Origin: Hippophae tibetana
Lineage: Eukaryota; Streptophyta; Magnoliopsida; Rosales; Elaeagnaceae
NCBI GenBank assembly: GCA_037013495.1
Contig: CM072808.1
Location: forward strand, 4,999,319-5,063,318
Direction of reading: 5' to 3'
DNA length: 64,000 bases
Shown here: positions 23,501 through 34,695 of the stretch, in pieces
How positions within the stretch are numbered: position 1 is the first letter of the stretch
How the letters are laid out: every line of letters begins with the position of its first letter
Position numbers and translations under genes: made by a program
The notes under the pieces: model-generated
Databases searched by the model: none
Told to the model about the DNA's origin: nothing
What the model saw: only the letters and a program-made list of their open reading frames with translations

Positions 23501-26500
23501 TTTTCATTTTACTTACTTCCGATTTAATTCAATATAGCTATAAAGGAGATATTGGTTCCGACCGAGGGTTGTTTATTTATATTTTCAATCAATCTCTATT
23601 ATTCAAAAAAAAATAGAGAAGAGAAAAAGAAATAGAATGTTGTTCAAATTTTCATTAACAAAAACACATTTTATAAATATGAGTTACAACTTTCAACGGA
23701 GATAACTTTGGACCCGGGTTTCGAAATGACTATTATAATATATCAAATATAAGATCATATCAAATTACACAATATGCATTGGGCTCGTAAGGAAAATCGT
23801 TTTTGTACCCAAATAACATTGTTTGCATCACTTATATAGTGTTTAAAGTTTTTGACGCACCATTTTACTTAATTCCGGTTTAATTCAATGGAACTATAAA
23901 TGAGATATTGGTGCCGACCTAGGGTTGTTTATTTATATTTTCAATCAATCTCTATTATTCAAAAAAAAATAGAGAAGAGAAAAAGAAAGGGAATGTTGTT
24001 CAAATTTTCAAAAACAAGAACACATTTGGTAATATACGAGTTACAACTTTCAACCGAGATAACTTTTGACTCGGGTATCGAAATGACTATTATAATATAT
24101 CAAATCGAAGCTCGTATCAAATTACACAATATGCCTTGGTCTCACAAGGAAAATCGTTTTGTACCCTAATAATATCGTTTACATCACTTATATAGTGTTT
24201 AAAATTTTTGACGCACCATTTTCATTTTACTTACTTCCGGTTTAATTCAATAGAGCTATAAAGGAGATATGGGTGCCGACCTAGGGTTGTTTATTTATAT
24301 TTTCAATCAATCTCTATTATTCAAAAAAAAATAGATAAGAGAAAAAGAAAGGGAATGTTGTTCAAATTTTCAAAAACAAGAACACATTTGGTAATATATG
24401 AGTTACAACTTTCAACCGAGATAACTTTTGACTCGGGTATTGAAATGACTATTATAATATATCAAATCAAAGCTCTTATCAAATTGCACAATATGCATTG
24501 GTCTCACCAGAAAAAATCGTTTTGTACCCAAATAATATCATTTACATCACTTATATAGTGTTTAAATTTTTTAACGCACCATTTTCATTTTACTTACTTC
24601 CGATTTAATTCAATAGAGCTATAAGGGAGATATTGATTCCGACCTAGGGTTGTTTATTTATATTTTCAATCAATCTCTCTTATTCAATAAAAAATAGAGA
24701 AGAGAAAAAGAAAGGGAATGTTGTTCAAATTATCATTAACAAAAACACATTTTATAAATATGAGTTACAACTTTCAACGGAGATAACTTTGGACCCGGGT
24801 ATCAAAACGACTATTATAATATATCAAATATAAGATCATATCAAATTATACAATATGCATTGGGATCGTAAGGAAAATCGTTTTTGTACCCAAATAACAT
24901 CGTTTACAACACTTATATAGTGTTTAAAGTTTTTGACGCACCATTTTACGTAATTCCGGTTTAATTCAATGGAACTATAAAGGAGATATTGGTGCCGACC
25001 TAGGGTTGTTTATTTATATTTTCAATCAATCTCTATTATTAAAAAAAAATAGAGAAGAGAAAAAGAAAGGGAATGTTGTTCAAATTTTCATTAACAAAAA
25101 CACATTTTATAAATATGAGTTACAACTTTCAACGGAGATAACTTTGGACCCGGGTATCGAAACGACTATTATAATATATCAAATATAAGATCATATCAAA
25201 TTACACAATATGCATTGGGCTCGTAAGGAAAATCGTTTTTGTACCCAAATAACATCGTTTACATCACTTATATAGTGTTTAAAGTTTTTGACGCACCATT
25301 TTCATTTTACTTACTTCCGATTTAATTCAATAGAGCTATAAAGGAGATATTGGTTCCGACCTAGGGTTGTTTATTTATATTTTCAATCAATCTCTATTAT
25401 TCAAAAAAAAATAGAGAAGAGAAAAAGAAAGGGAATGTTGTTCAAATTTTCATTAACAAAAACACATTTTATAAATATGAGTTACAACTTTCAACGGAGA
25501 TAACTTTGGACTCGGGTTTCGAAACGACTATTATAATATATCAAATATAAGATCATATCAAATTACACAATATGCATTGGGCTCGTAAGGAAAATCGTTT
25601 TTGTACCCAAATGACATCGTTTACATCACTTATATAGTGTTTAAAGTTTTTGACACACCATTTTCATTTTACTTACTTCCGATTTAATTCAATAGAGCTA
25701 TAAAGGAGATATTGGTTCCGAACTAGGGTTGTTTATTTATATTTTCAATCAATCTCTATTATTCAGAAAAAAAAATAGAGAAGAGAAAAAGAAAGGGAAT
25801 GTTGTTCAAATTTTCAAAAACAAGAAAACATTTGGTAATATATGAGTTACAACTTTCAACCGAGATAACTTTTGACTTGGGTATCGAAATGACTATTATA
25901 ATATATCAACTCGAAGCTCGTATCAAATTACACAATATGCCTTGGTCTCACGAGGAAAATCGTTTTATACCCATATAATATCGTTTACATCACTTATATA
26001 GGGTTTAAAGTTTTTGACGCACCATTTTCATTTTACTTACTTCCAGTTTAATTCAATATAGCTATAAAGGAGATATTGGTGCAGACATAGGGTTGTTTAT
26101 TTATATTTTCAATCAATCTCTATTATTAAAAAAAAAATAGAGAAGAGAAAAAGAAAGGGAATGTTGTTCAAATTTTCATTAACAAAAACACATTTTATAA
26201 ATATGAGTTACAACTTTCAACGGAGTTAACTTTGGACCCGGGTATCGAAACGACTATTATAATATATCAAATATAAGATCAAATCAAATTACACAATATT
26301 CATTGGGCTCATAAGGAAAATTGTTTTTGTACCCAAATAACATCGTTTACATCACTTATATAGTGTTTAAAGTTTTTGACGCACTATTTTCATTTTACTT
26401 ACTTGCGGTTTAATTCAATAGAGCTATAAAAGAGATATTGGTGGCAACCTAGGGTTGTTTATTTATATTTTCAATCAATCTCTATTATTCAAAAACAAAA

Positions 26501-27109
26501 TAGAGCAGAGAAAAAAAAGGGAATGTTGTTCAAATTTTTATTAACAAAAACACATTTTATAAATATGAGTTACAACTTTCAACGGAGATAACTTTGGACC
26601 CGGGTATCGAAACGACTATTATAATATATCAAATATAAGATCATATCAAATTACACAATATGCATTGGGCTCATAAGGAAAATCGTTTTTGTACCCAAAT
26701 AACATCGTTTACATCACTTATATAGTGTTTAAAGTTTTTGACGCACCATTTTCATTTTACTTACTTCCGATTTAATTCAATAGAGCTATAAAGGAGATAT
26801 TGGTTCCGACCTAGGGTTGTTTATTTATATTTTCAATCAATCTCTATTATTAAAAAAAAATAGAGAAGAGAAAAAGAAAGGGAATGTTGTTCAAATTTTC
26901 ATTAACAAAAACACATTTTATAAATATGAGTTACAACTTTCAATGGAGATAACTTTGGACCCGGGTTTCGAAACGACTATTATAATATATCAAATATAAG
27001 ATCATATCAAATTACACAATATGCATTGGGCTCGTAAGGAAAATCGTTTTTGTACCCAAATAACATCGTTTACATCACTTATATAGTGTTTAAAGTTTTT
27101 GACGCACCA
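23501..27109 (+). repeat. mosaic monomers without a clear local higher-order period
   Basis: Monomers at 23501, 23863, 24219, 24582, 24944, 25299, 25661, 26025, 26387 and 26749 mix classes. 23863 (AAATGAGAT, ATATACGAG) matches 55242. 24219 and 24582 resemble 7582 and 7946 (CACCAGAAAAAATCG, TAAGGGAGATATTG). 24944 has the rare TTTTACGTAATTCC start shared with 50570 and 55960. 26387 joins a GGTGGCAAC/GCAGAG left half to a class-y right half. Related units lie elsewhere in the window, so this looks like an older, reshuffled stretch. Confidence 0.85.
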
Positions 27110-28911
27110 TTTTCATTTTACTTACTTCCGATTTAATTCAATAGAGCTATAAAGGAGATATTGGTTCCGACCTAGGGTTGTTTATTTATATTTTCAATCA
27201 ATCTCTATTATTCAAAAAAAAATAGAGAAGAGAAAAAGAAAGGGAATGTTGTTCAAATTTTCAAAAACAAGAAAACATTTGGTAATATATGAGTTACAAC
27301 TTTCAACCGAGATAACTTTTGACTCGGGTATCGAAATGACTATTATAATATATCAAATCGAAGCTCGTATCAAATTACACAATATGCCTTGGTCTCACGA
27401 GGAAAATCGTTTTGTACCCATATAATATCATTTATATCACTTATATAGTGTTTAAAGTTTTTGACGCACCATTTTCATTTTACTTACTTCCGGTTTAATG
27501 CAATATAGCTATAAAGGAGATATTGGTGCAGACATAGGGTTGTTTATTTATATTTTCAATCAATCTCTATTATTAAAAAAAATAGAGAAGAGAAAAAGAA
27601 AGGGAATGTTGTTCAAAGTTTTATTAACAAAAACACATTTTATAAATATGAGTTACAACATTCAACGGAGATAACTTTGGACCCGGGTATCGAAACGACT
27701 ATTATAATATATCAAATATAAGATCATATCAAATTACACAATATGCATTGGGCTCATAAGGAAAATCGTTTTTTACCCAAATAACATCGTTTACATCACT
27801 TATATAGTGTTTAAAATTTTTGACGCACCATTTTCATTTTACATACTTGCGGTTTAATTCAATAGAGCTATAAAGGAGATATTGGTGGCAACCTAGGGTT
27901 GTTTATTTATATTTTCAATCAATCTCTATTATTCAAAAAAAATAGAGAAGAGAAAAAGAAAGGGAATGTTGTTCAAATTTTCAAAAACAAGAACACATTT
28001 GGTAATATATGAGTTACAAATTTCAACCGAGATAACTTTTGACTCGGGTATCGAAACGACTATTATAATATATCAAATATAAGATCATATCAAATTACAC
28101 AATATGCATTGGGATCATAAGGAAAATCGTTTTTGTACCCAAATAACATCGTTTGCATCACTTATATAGTGTTTAAAGTTTTTGACGCACCATTTTACTT
28201 AATTCCGGTTTAATTCAATGGAACTATAAAGGAGATATTGGTGCCGACCTAGGGTTGTTTATTTATATTTTCAATCAATCTCTATTATTCAAAAAAAAAA
28301 TAGAGAAGAGAAAAAGAAAGGGAATGTTGTTCAAATTTTCAAAAACAAGAACACATTTGGTAATATATGAGTTACAACTTTCAACCGAGATAACTTTTGA
28401 CTCGGGTATCGAAATTACTATTATAATATATCAAATCAAAGCTCGTATCAAATTACACAATATGCCTTGGTCTCACGAGGAAAATAGTTTTGTACCCTAA
28501 TAATATCGTTTACATCACTTATATAGTGTTTACAATTTTTGACGCACCATTTTCATTTTACTTACTTCCGGTTTAATTCAATAGAGCTATAAAGGAGATA
28601 TTGGTGCCGACCTAGGGTTGTTTATTTATATTTTCAATCAATCTCTATTATTCAAAAAAAAATAGAGAAGAAAAAAAGAAAGGGAATGTTGTTCAAATTT
28701 TCAAAAACAAGAACACATTTGGTAATATATGAGTTACAACTTTCAACCGAGATAACTTTTGACTCGGGTATCGAAATTACTATTATAATATATCAAATCG
28801 AAGCTCGTATCAAATTACACAATATGCCTTGGTCTCACGAGGAAAATCGTTTTGTACCCATATAATATCGTTTACATCACTTATATAGTGTTTAAAGTTT
28901 TTGACGCACCA
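27110..28911 (+). repeat. long-range duplicate, copy 1 (19.85 kb apart)
   Basis: Units 27110, 27472, 27831, 28193 and 28550 align with 46960, 47323, 47683, 48045 and 48402 at a steady offset of 19850-19852 bp (55 monomers). Rare shared markers are GTTCAAAGTTTTATTAAC with TTACAACATTCAACGG in the second unit and GTGTTTACAATTTTTG at the end of the fourth. The fifth unit differs in its right part (CTCACGAGG here, CTAACGAGTAAAATCG there), so the shared segment ends near 28800. Confidence 0.82.
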
Positions 28912-31438
28912 TTTTCATTTTACTTACTTGCGGTTTAATTCAATAGAGCTATAAAGGAGATATTGGTGGCAACCTAGGGTTGTTTATTTATATTTTCAAT
29001 CAATCTCTATTATTCAAAAAAAATAGAGAAGAGAAAAAGAAAGGGAATGTTGTTCAAATTTTCAAAAACAAGAACACATTTGGTAATATATGAGTTACAA
29101 ATTTCAACCGAGATAACTTTTGACTCGGGTATCGAAACGACTATTATAATATATCAAATATAAGATCATATCAAATTACACAATATGCATTGGGCTCATA
29201 AGGAAAATCGTTTTTGTACCCAAATAACATCGTTTACATCACTTATATAGTGTTTAAAGTTTTTGACGCACCATTTTCATTTTACTTACTTCCGATTTAA
29301 TTCAATAGAGCTATAAAGGAGATATTGGTTCCGACCTAGGGTTGTTTATTTATATTTTCAATCAATCTCTATTATTAAAAAAAAATAGAGAAGAGAAAAA
29401 GAAAGGGCATGTTGTTCAAATTTTCATTAACAAAAACACATTTTATAAATATGAGTTACAACTTTCAACGGAGATAACTTTGGACCCGGGTTTCGAAACG
29501 ACTATTATAATATATCAAATATAAGATCATATCAAATTACACAATATTCATTGGGCTCGTAAGGAAAATCGTTTTTGTACCCAAATAACATCGTTTACAT
29601 CACTTATATAGTGTTTAAAATTTTTGAGGCACCATTTTCATTTTACTTACTTCCGATTTAATTCAATAGAGCTATAAAGGAGATATTGGTTCCGACCTAG
29701 GGTTGTTTATTTATATTTTCAATCAATCTCTATTATTCAAAAAAAATAGAGAAGAGAAAAAGAAAGGGAATGTTGTTCAAATTTTCAAAAACAAGAAAAC
29801 ATTTGGTAATATATGAGTTACAACTTTCAACCGAGATAACTTTTGACTCGGGTATCGAAATGACTATTATAATATATCAAATCGAAGCTCGTATCAAATT
29901 ACACAATATGCCTTGGTCTCACGAGGAAAATCGTTTTGTACCCATATAATATCGTTTACATCACTTATATAGTGTTTAAAGTTTTTGACGCACCATTTTC
30001 ATTTTACTTACTTGCGGTTTAATTCAATAGAGCTATAAAGGAGATATTGGTGGCAACCTAGGGTTGTTTATTTATATTTTCAATCAATCTCTATTATTCA
30101 AAAAAAATAGAGAAGAGAAAAAGAAAGGGAATGTTGTTCAAATTTTCAAAAACAAGAACACATTTGGTAATATATGAGTTACAAATTTCAACCGAGATAA
30201 CTTTTGACTCGGGTATCGAAACGACTATTATAATATATCAAATATAAGATCATATCAAATTACACAATATGCATTGGGATCATAAGGAAAATCGTTTTTG
30301 TACCCAAATAACATCGTTTGCATCACTTATATAGTGTTTAAAGTTTTTGACGAACCATTTTACTTAATTCCGGTTTAATTCAATGGAACTATAAAGGAGA
30401 TATGGTGCCGACCTAGGGTTGTTTATTTATATTTTCAATCAATCTCTATTATTCAAAAAAAAAATAGAGAAGAGAAAAAGAAAGGGAATGTTGTTCAAAT
30501 TTTCAAAAACAAGAACACATTTGGTAATATATGAGTTACAACTTTCAACCGAGATAACTTTTGACTCGGGTATCGAAATTACTATTATAATATATCAAAT
30601 CGAAGCTCGTATCAAATTACACAATATGCCTTGGTCTAACGAGTAAAATCGTTTTGTACCCAAATAATATCGTTTACATCACTTATATAGTGTTTAAAGT
30701 TTTTGACGCACCATTTTCATTTTACTTACTTCCGATTTAATTCAATAGAGCTATAAAGGAGATATTGGTGCCGACCTAGGGTTGTTTATTTATATTTTCA
30801 ATCAATCTCTATTATTCAAAAAAATATAGAGAAGAGAAAAACAAAGGGAATGTTGTTCAAATTTTCATTAACAAAAACACATTTTATAAATATGAGTTAC
30901 AACTTTCAACGGAGTTAACTTTGGACCCGGGTATCGAAACGACTATTATAATATATCAAATATAAGATCATATCAAATTACACAATATTCATTGGGCTCA
31001 TAAGGAAAATTGTTTTTGTACCCAAATAACCTCGTTTACATCACTTATATAGTGTTTAAAGTTTTTGACGCACCATTTTCATTTTACTTACTTGCGGTTT
31101 AATTCAATAGAGCTATAAAGGAGATATTGGTGGCAACCTAGGTTTGTTTATTTATATTTTCAATCAATCTCTATTATTCAAAAAAAAAAATAGAGCAGAG
31201 AAAAAATAGGGAATGTTGTTCAAATTTTCAAAAACAAGAACACATTTGGTAATATATGAGTTACAACTTTCAACCGAGATAACTTTTGACTCGGGTATCG
31301 AAATTACTATTATAATATATCAAATCAAAGCTCGTATCAAATTACACAATATGCCTTGGTCTCACGAGGAAAATCGTTTTGTACCCTAATAATATCGTTT
31401 ACATCACTTATATAGTGTTTACAATTTTTGACGCACCA
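28912..31438 (+). repeat. mosaic leading into the 13-mer block
   Basis: Units 28912 (q-like), 29274 (p, GGGCATG near 29407, ends GAGGCACC), 29635 (family 1, AAGAAAAC), 29996 (q, ends GACGAACC), 30358 (6-bp-deleted, with GGAGATATGGTG missing two bases), 30714 (AAAAAAATATAG, family 2) and 31076 (CTAGGTTTG, AAAAAATAGGG). The p-family1-q run at 29274-30357 matches 33612-34695 at a 4338-bp offset and 38305-39389 beyond it. Confidence 0.85.
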
Positions 31439-31499
31439 TTTTCATTTTACTTACTTCCGGTTTAATTCAATAGAGCTATAAAGGAGATATTGGTGCCGA

Positions 31500-31505
31500 C
31501 CTAGG
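31500..31505. other. CCTAGG site (AvrII recognition), about once per monomer
   Basis: CCTAGG occurs once in most monomers. It is lost in class y (ACATAGG) and in units with CCTATGG (15545, 17356, 56316), CCTACGG (15906, 17718, 19526), CCTTGGG (56679), CCGAGGG (23501) and AACTAGG (25661). A digest should therefore give a ladder of 361 bp with excess 722-bp bands from the class-y positions. Confidence 0.9.
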
Positions 31506-31530
31506 GTTGTTTATTTATATTTTCAATCAA

Positions 31531-31557
31531 TCTCTATTATTCAAAAAAAAATAGAGA
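31531..31557. other. conserved hairpin flanking the A-run (representative)
   Basis: TCTCTATT at 31531-31538 and AATAGAGA at 31550-31557 are perfect 8-bp reverse complements around an 11-nt loop containing most of the A-run. The pair occurs in nearly every monomer. The loop changes with A-run length. GAGCAG-type units keep seven arm positions. Class C has AATAAAGA, breaking one pair. Whether it forms in the cell is inference. Confidence 0.85.
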
Positions 31558-31575
31558 AGAGAAAAAGAAAGGGAA
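31543..31575 (+). other. purine-rich strand-asymmetric tract (representative)
   Basis: From the A-run through AGAGAAGAGAAAAAGAAAGGG the plus strand is purine apart from one T, 33 nt in all. It overlaps the right arm of the hairpin. Family 1 and family 2 both keep it. GCAG units add one C. Confidence 0.85.
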
Positions 31576-31669
31576 TGTTGTTCAAATTTTCAAAAACAAG
31601 AACACATTTGGTAATATATGAGTTACAACTTTCAACCGAGATAACTTTTGACTCGGGTATCGAAATTAC

Positions 31670-31679
31670 TATTATAATA
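31670..31679. other. perfect 10-bp palindrome TATTATAATA (representative)
   Basis: TATTATAATA is its own reverse complement and sits near the middle of the right half of the monomer. It is kept in almost all units. Rare exceptions are CTATAATAATA at about 50438 and CTAATATAATA at about 61970. It also lies close to the switch point of the class-q chimeras. Confidence 0.85.
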
Positions 31680-31766
31680 TATCAAATCGAAGCTCGTATC
31701 AAATTACACAATATGCCTTGGTCTAACAAGTAAAATCGTTTTGTACCCAAATAATATCGTTTACAT

Positions 31767-31779
31767 CACTTATATAGTG
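31767..31779. other. short inverted repeat CACT-5-AGTG (representative)
   Basis: CACTTATATAGTG has 4-bp complementary arms around TATAT. It is present near the end of almost every monomer. A1 units have CATTTATTTAGTG and lose the first arm. Variants ATAGGGTTT (14821, 16632, 18443 units) and ATAGAGTTT (59209, 60656 units) break the second arm. Confidence 0.75.
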
Positions 31780-33611
31780 TTTAAAGTTTTTGACGCACCA
31801 TTTTCATTTTACTTACTTCCGATTTAATTCAATAGAGCTATAAAGGAGATATTGGTGCCGACCTAGGGTTTTTTATTTATATTTTCAATCAATCTCTATT
31901 ATTCAAAAAAATATAGAGAAGAGAAAAAGAAAGGGAATGTTGTTCAAATTTTCATTAACAAAAACACATTTTATAAATATGAGTTACAACTTTCAACGGA
32001 GTTAACTTTGGACCCGGGTATCGAAACGACTATTATAATATATCAAATATAAGATCATATCAAATTACACAGTATTCATTGTGTTCATAAGGAAAATTGT
32101 TTTTGTACCCAAATAACATCGTTTACATCACTTATATAGTGTTTAAAGTTTTTGACGCACCATTTTCATTTTACTTACTTGCGGTTTAATTCAATAGAGC
32201 TATAAAGGAGATATTGGTGGCAACCTAGGTTTGTTTATTTATATTTTCAATCAATCTCTATTATTCAAAAAAAAAAAATAGAGCAGGGAAAAAATAGGGA
32301 ATGTTGTTCAAATTTTTATTAACAAAAACACATTTTATAAATATGAGCTACAACTTTCAACGGAGATAACTTTGGACCCGGGTATCGAAACGACTATTAT
32401 AATATATCAAATATAAGATCATATCAAATTACACAATATGCATTGGGCTCATAAGGAAAATCGTTTTTGTACCCAAATAACATCGTTTACATCACTTATA
32501 TAGTGTTTAAAGTTTTTGACGCACCATTTTCATTTTACTTACTTCCGATTTAATTCAATAGAGCTATATAGGAGATATTGGTTCCGACCTAGGGTTGTTT
32601 ATTTATATTTTCAATCAATCTCTATTATTAAAAAAAAAATAGAGAAGAGAAAAAGAAAGGGAATGTTGTTCAAATTTTCATTAACAAAAACACATTTTAT
32701 AAATATGAGTTACAACTTTCAACGGAGATAACTTTGGACCCGGGTTTCGAAACGACTATTATAATATATCAAATATAAGATCATATCAAATTACACAATA
32801 TGCATTGGGCTCGTAAGGAAAATCGTTTTTGTACCCAAATAACATCGTTTACATCACTTATATAGTGTTTAAAATTTTTGAGGCACCATTTTCATTTTAC
32901 TTACTTCCGATTTAATTCAATAGAGCTATAAAGGAGATATTGGTTCCGACCTAGGGTTGTTTATTTATATTTTCAATCAATCTCTATTATTCAAAAAAAA
33001 TAGAGAAGAGAAAAAGAAAGGGAATGTTGTTCAAATTTTCATTAACAAAAACACATTTTATAAATATGAGTTACAACTTTCAACGGAGTTAACTTTGGAC
33101 CCGGGTATCGAAACGACTATTATAATATATCAAATATAAGATCATATCAAATTACACAATATTCATTGGGCTCATAAGGAAAATTGTTTTTGTACCCAAA
33201 TAACCTCGTTTACATCACTTATATAGTGTTTAAAGTTTTTGACGCACCATTTTCATTTTACTTACTTGCGGTTTAATTCAATAGAGCTATAAAGGAGATA
33301 TTGGTGGCAACCTAGGGTTGTTTATTTATATTTTCAATCAATCTCTATTATTCAAAAAAAAAATAGAGCAGAGAAAAAAAAGGGAATGTTGTTCAAATTT
33401 TTATTAACAAAAACACATTTTATAAATATGAGTTACAACTTTCAAAGGAGATAACTTTGGACCCGGGTATCGAAACGACTATTATAATATATCAAATATA
33501 AGATCATATCAAATTACACAATATGCATTGGGCTCATAAGGAAAATCGTTTTTGTACCCAAATAACATCGTTTACATCACTTATATAGTGTTTAAAGTTT
33601 TTGACGCACCA

Positions 33612-33972
33612 TTTTCATTTTACTTACTTCCGATTTAATTCAATAGAGCTATAAAGGAGATATTGGTTCCGACCTAGGGTTGTTTATTTATATTTTCAAT
33701 CAATCTCTATTATTAAAAAAAAATAGAGAAGAGAAAAAGAAAGGGAATGTTGTTCAAATTTTCATTAACAAAAACACATTTTATAAATATGAGTTACAAC
33801 TTTCAACGGAGATAACTTTGGACCCGGGTTTCGAAACGACTATTATAATATATCAAATATAAGATCATATCAAATTACACAATATGCATTGGGCTCGTAA
33901 GGAAAATCGTTTTTGTACCCAAATAACATCGTTTACATCACTTATATAGTGTTTAAAATTTTTGAGGCACCA
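33612..33972 (+). repeat. representative family-2 monomer
   Basis: This is a reference copy for the second family. Diagnostic states are CCGATTTAATTC, GGTTCCGACCTAGGG, ATTATTAAAAA with the C before the A-run missing, ATTAACAAAAACACATTTTA, TTTCAACGGAG, TTTGGACCCGGGTTTCG, AAATATAAGATCATATC, GCATTGGGCTCGTAAGG, and TTTTTGTACCC followed by AAATAACATCG. The states are linked along the monomer, so families 1 and 2 are real haplotypes and not scattered point mutations. This subclass, called p here, also carries the end marker TTTTTGAGGCACC in the 13-mer and 6-mer regions. Confidence 0.92.
33823..33828. other. CCCGGG site (SmaI/XmaI recognition), family-2 marker
   Basis: GGACCCGGG in family 2 creates CCCGGG; family 1 usually has GACTCGGG and lacks it. 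Some family-1 units also read GACCCGGG (2166, 9393, 15545). GGACCCAGG (42272, 44435) and GGACCTGGG (59571) destroy it, each a change of the kind expected from deamination of the CpG or neighbouring C. Confidence 0.85.
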
Positions 33973-34333
33973 TTTTCATTTTACTTACTTCCGATTTAAT
34001 TCAATAGAGCTATAAAGGAGATATTGGTTCCGACCTAGGGTTGTTTATTTATATTTTCAATCAATCTCTATTATTCAAAAAAAATAGAGAAGAGAAAAAG
34101 AAAGGGAATGTTGTTCAAATTTTCAAAAACAAGAAAACATTTGGTAATATATGAGTTACAACTTTCAACCGAGATAACTTTTGACTCGGGTATCGAAATG
34201 ACTATTATAATATATCAAATCGAAGCTCGTATCAAATTACACAATATGCCTTGGTCTCACGAGGAAAATCGTTTTGTACCCATATAATATCGTTTACATC
34301 ACTTATATAGTGTTTAAAGTTTTTGACGCACCA

Positions 34334-34695
34334 TTTTCATTTTACTTACTTGCGGTTTAATTCAATAGAGCTATAAAGGAGATATTGGTGGCAACCTAGG
34401 GTTGTTTATTTATATTTTCAATCAATCTCTATTATTCAAAAAAAATAGAGAAGAGAAAAAGAAAGGGAATGTTGTTCAAATTTTCAAAAACAAGAACACA
34501 TTTGGTAATATATGAGTTACAAATTTCAACCGAGATAACTTTTGACTCGGGTATCGAAACGACTATTATAATATATCAAATATAAGATCATATCAAATTA
34601 CACAATATGCATTGGGATCATAAGGAAAATCGTTTTTGTACCCAAATAACATCGTTTGCATCACTTATATAGTGTTTAAAGTTTTTGACGAACCA
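34334..34695 (+). repeat. representative class-q monomer (family 1/2 chimera)
   Basis: The left part, through GACTCGGGTATCG, carries family-1 states: AAAAACAAGAACACATTTGG and CAACCGAG. From CGAAACGAC rightwards it carries family-2 states: AAATATAAGATCATATC, GCATTGGGATCATAAGG and TTTTTGTACCC with ACATCGTTTGC. The start is TTGCGGTTTAATTC with GGTGGCAACCTAGG. The switch lies near the TATTATAATA palindrome. The same chimera recurs in many blocks (for example 29996, 35415, 40109, 43355, 45518), so one ancient exchange product was amplified. Confidence 0.88.

Larger units (their letters stand above)
31439..31800 (+). repeat. representative family-1 monomer
   Basis: This is a reference copy for the commoner family. 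Diagnostic states are CCGGTTTAATTC at the start, GTGCCGACCTAGGG, ATTATTCAAAA before the A-run, AAAAACAAGAACACATTTGG, TTTCAACCGAG, TTTTGACTCGGGTATCG, and AAATCGAAGCTCGTATC. It then has CCTTGGTCT and TTTTGTACCC followed by AAATAATATCG. It belongs to subclass u, marked by TCTAACAAGTAAAATCG where most family-1 units have TCTCACGAGGAAAATCG. About 11 CpG dinucleotides remain in this AT-rich unit. Confidence 0.93.

Noticed and set aside
31500..31510. Telomere-like CCTAGGGTT as a sign of interstitial telomeric repeats
   Set aside because: Only one partial heptamer per monomer and never in tandem; chance likeness is enough.
31561..31580. AAAGGGAATG in every monomer as a ribosome-binding site with start codon
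   Set aside because: It is part of the purine tract. The DNA looks like a eukaryotic satellite and the frame behind it is not a credible gene.
31439..31800. CENP-B box within the monomer
   Set aside because: A partial ANNCGGG match occurs at ACTCGGG/ACCCGGG, but the required TTCG at the right distance upstream is absent.
33612..33700. RNA polymerase III B box at GGTTCCGACC
   Set aside because: It needs a gap to fit GGTTCGANNCC, no A box lies upstream, and most classes have GGTGCCGACC or GGTGGCAACC.
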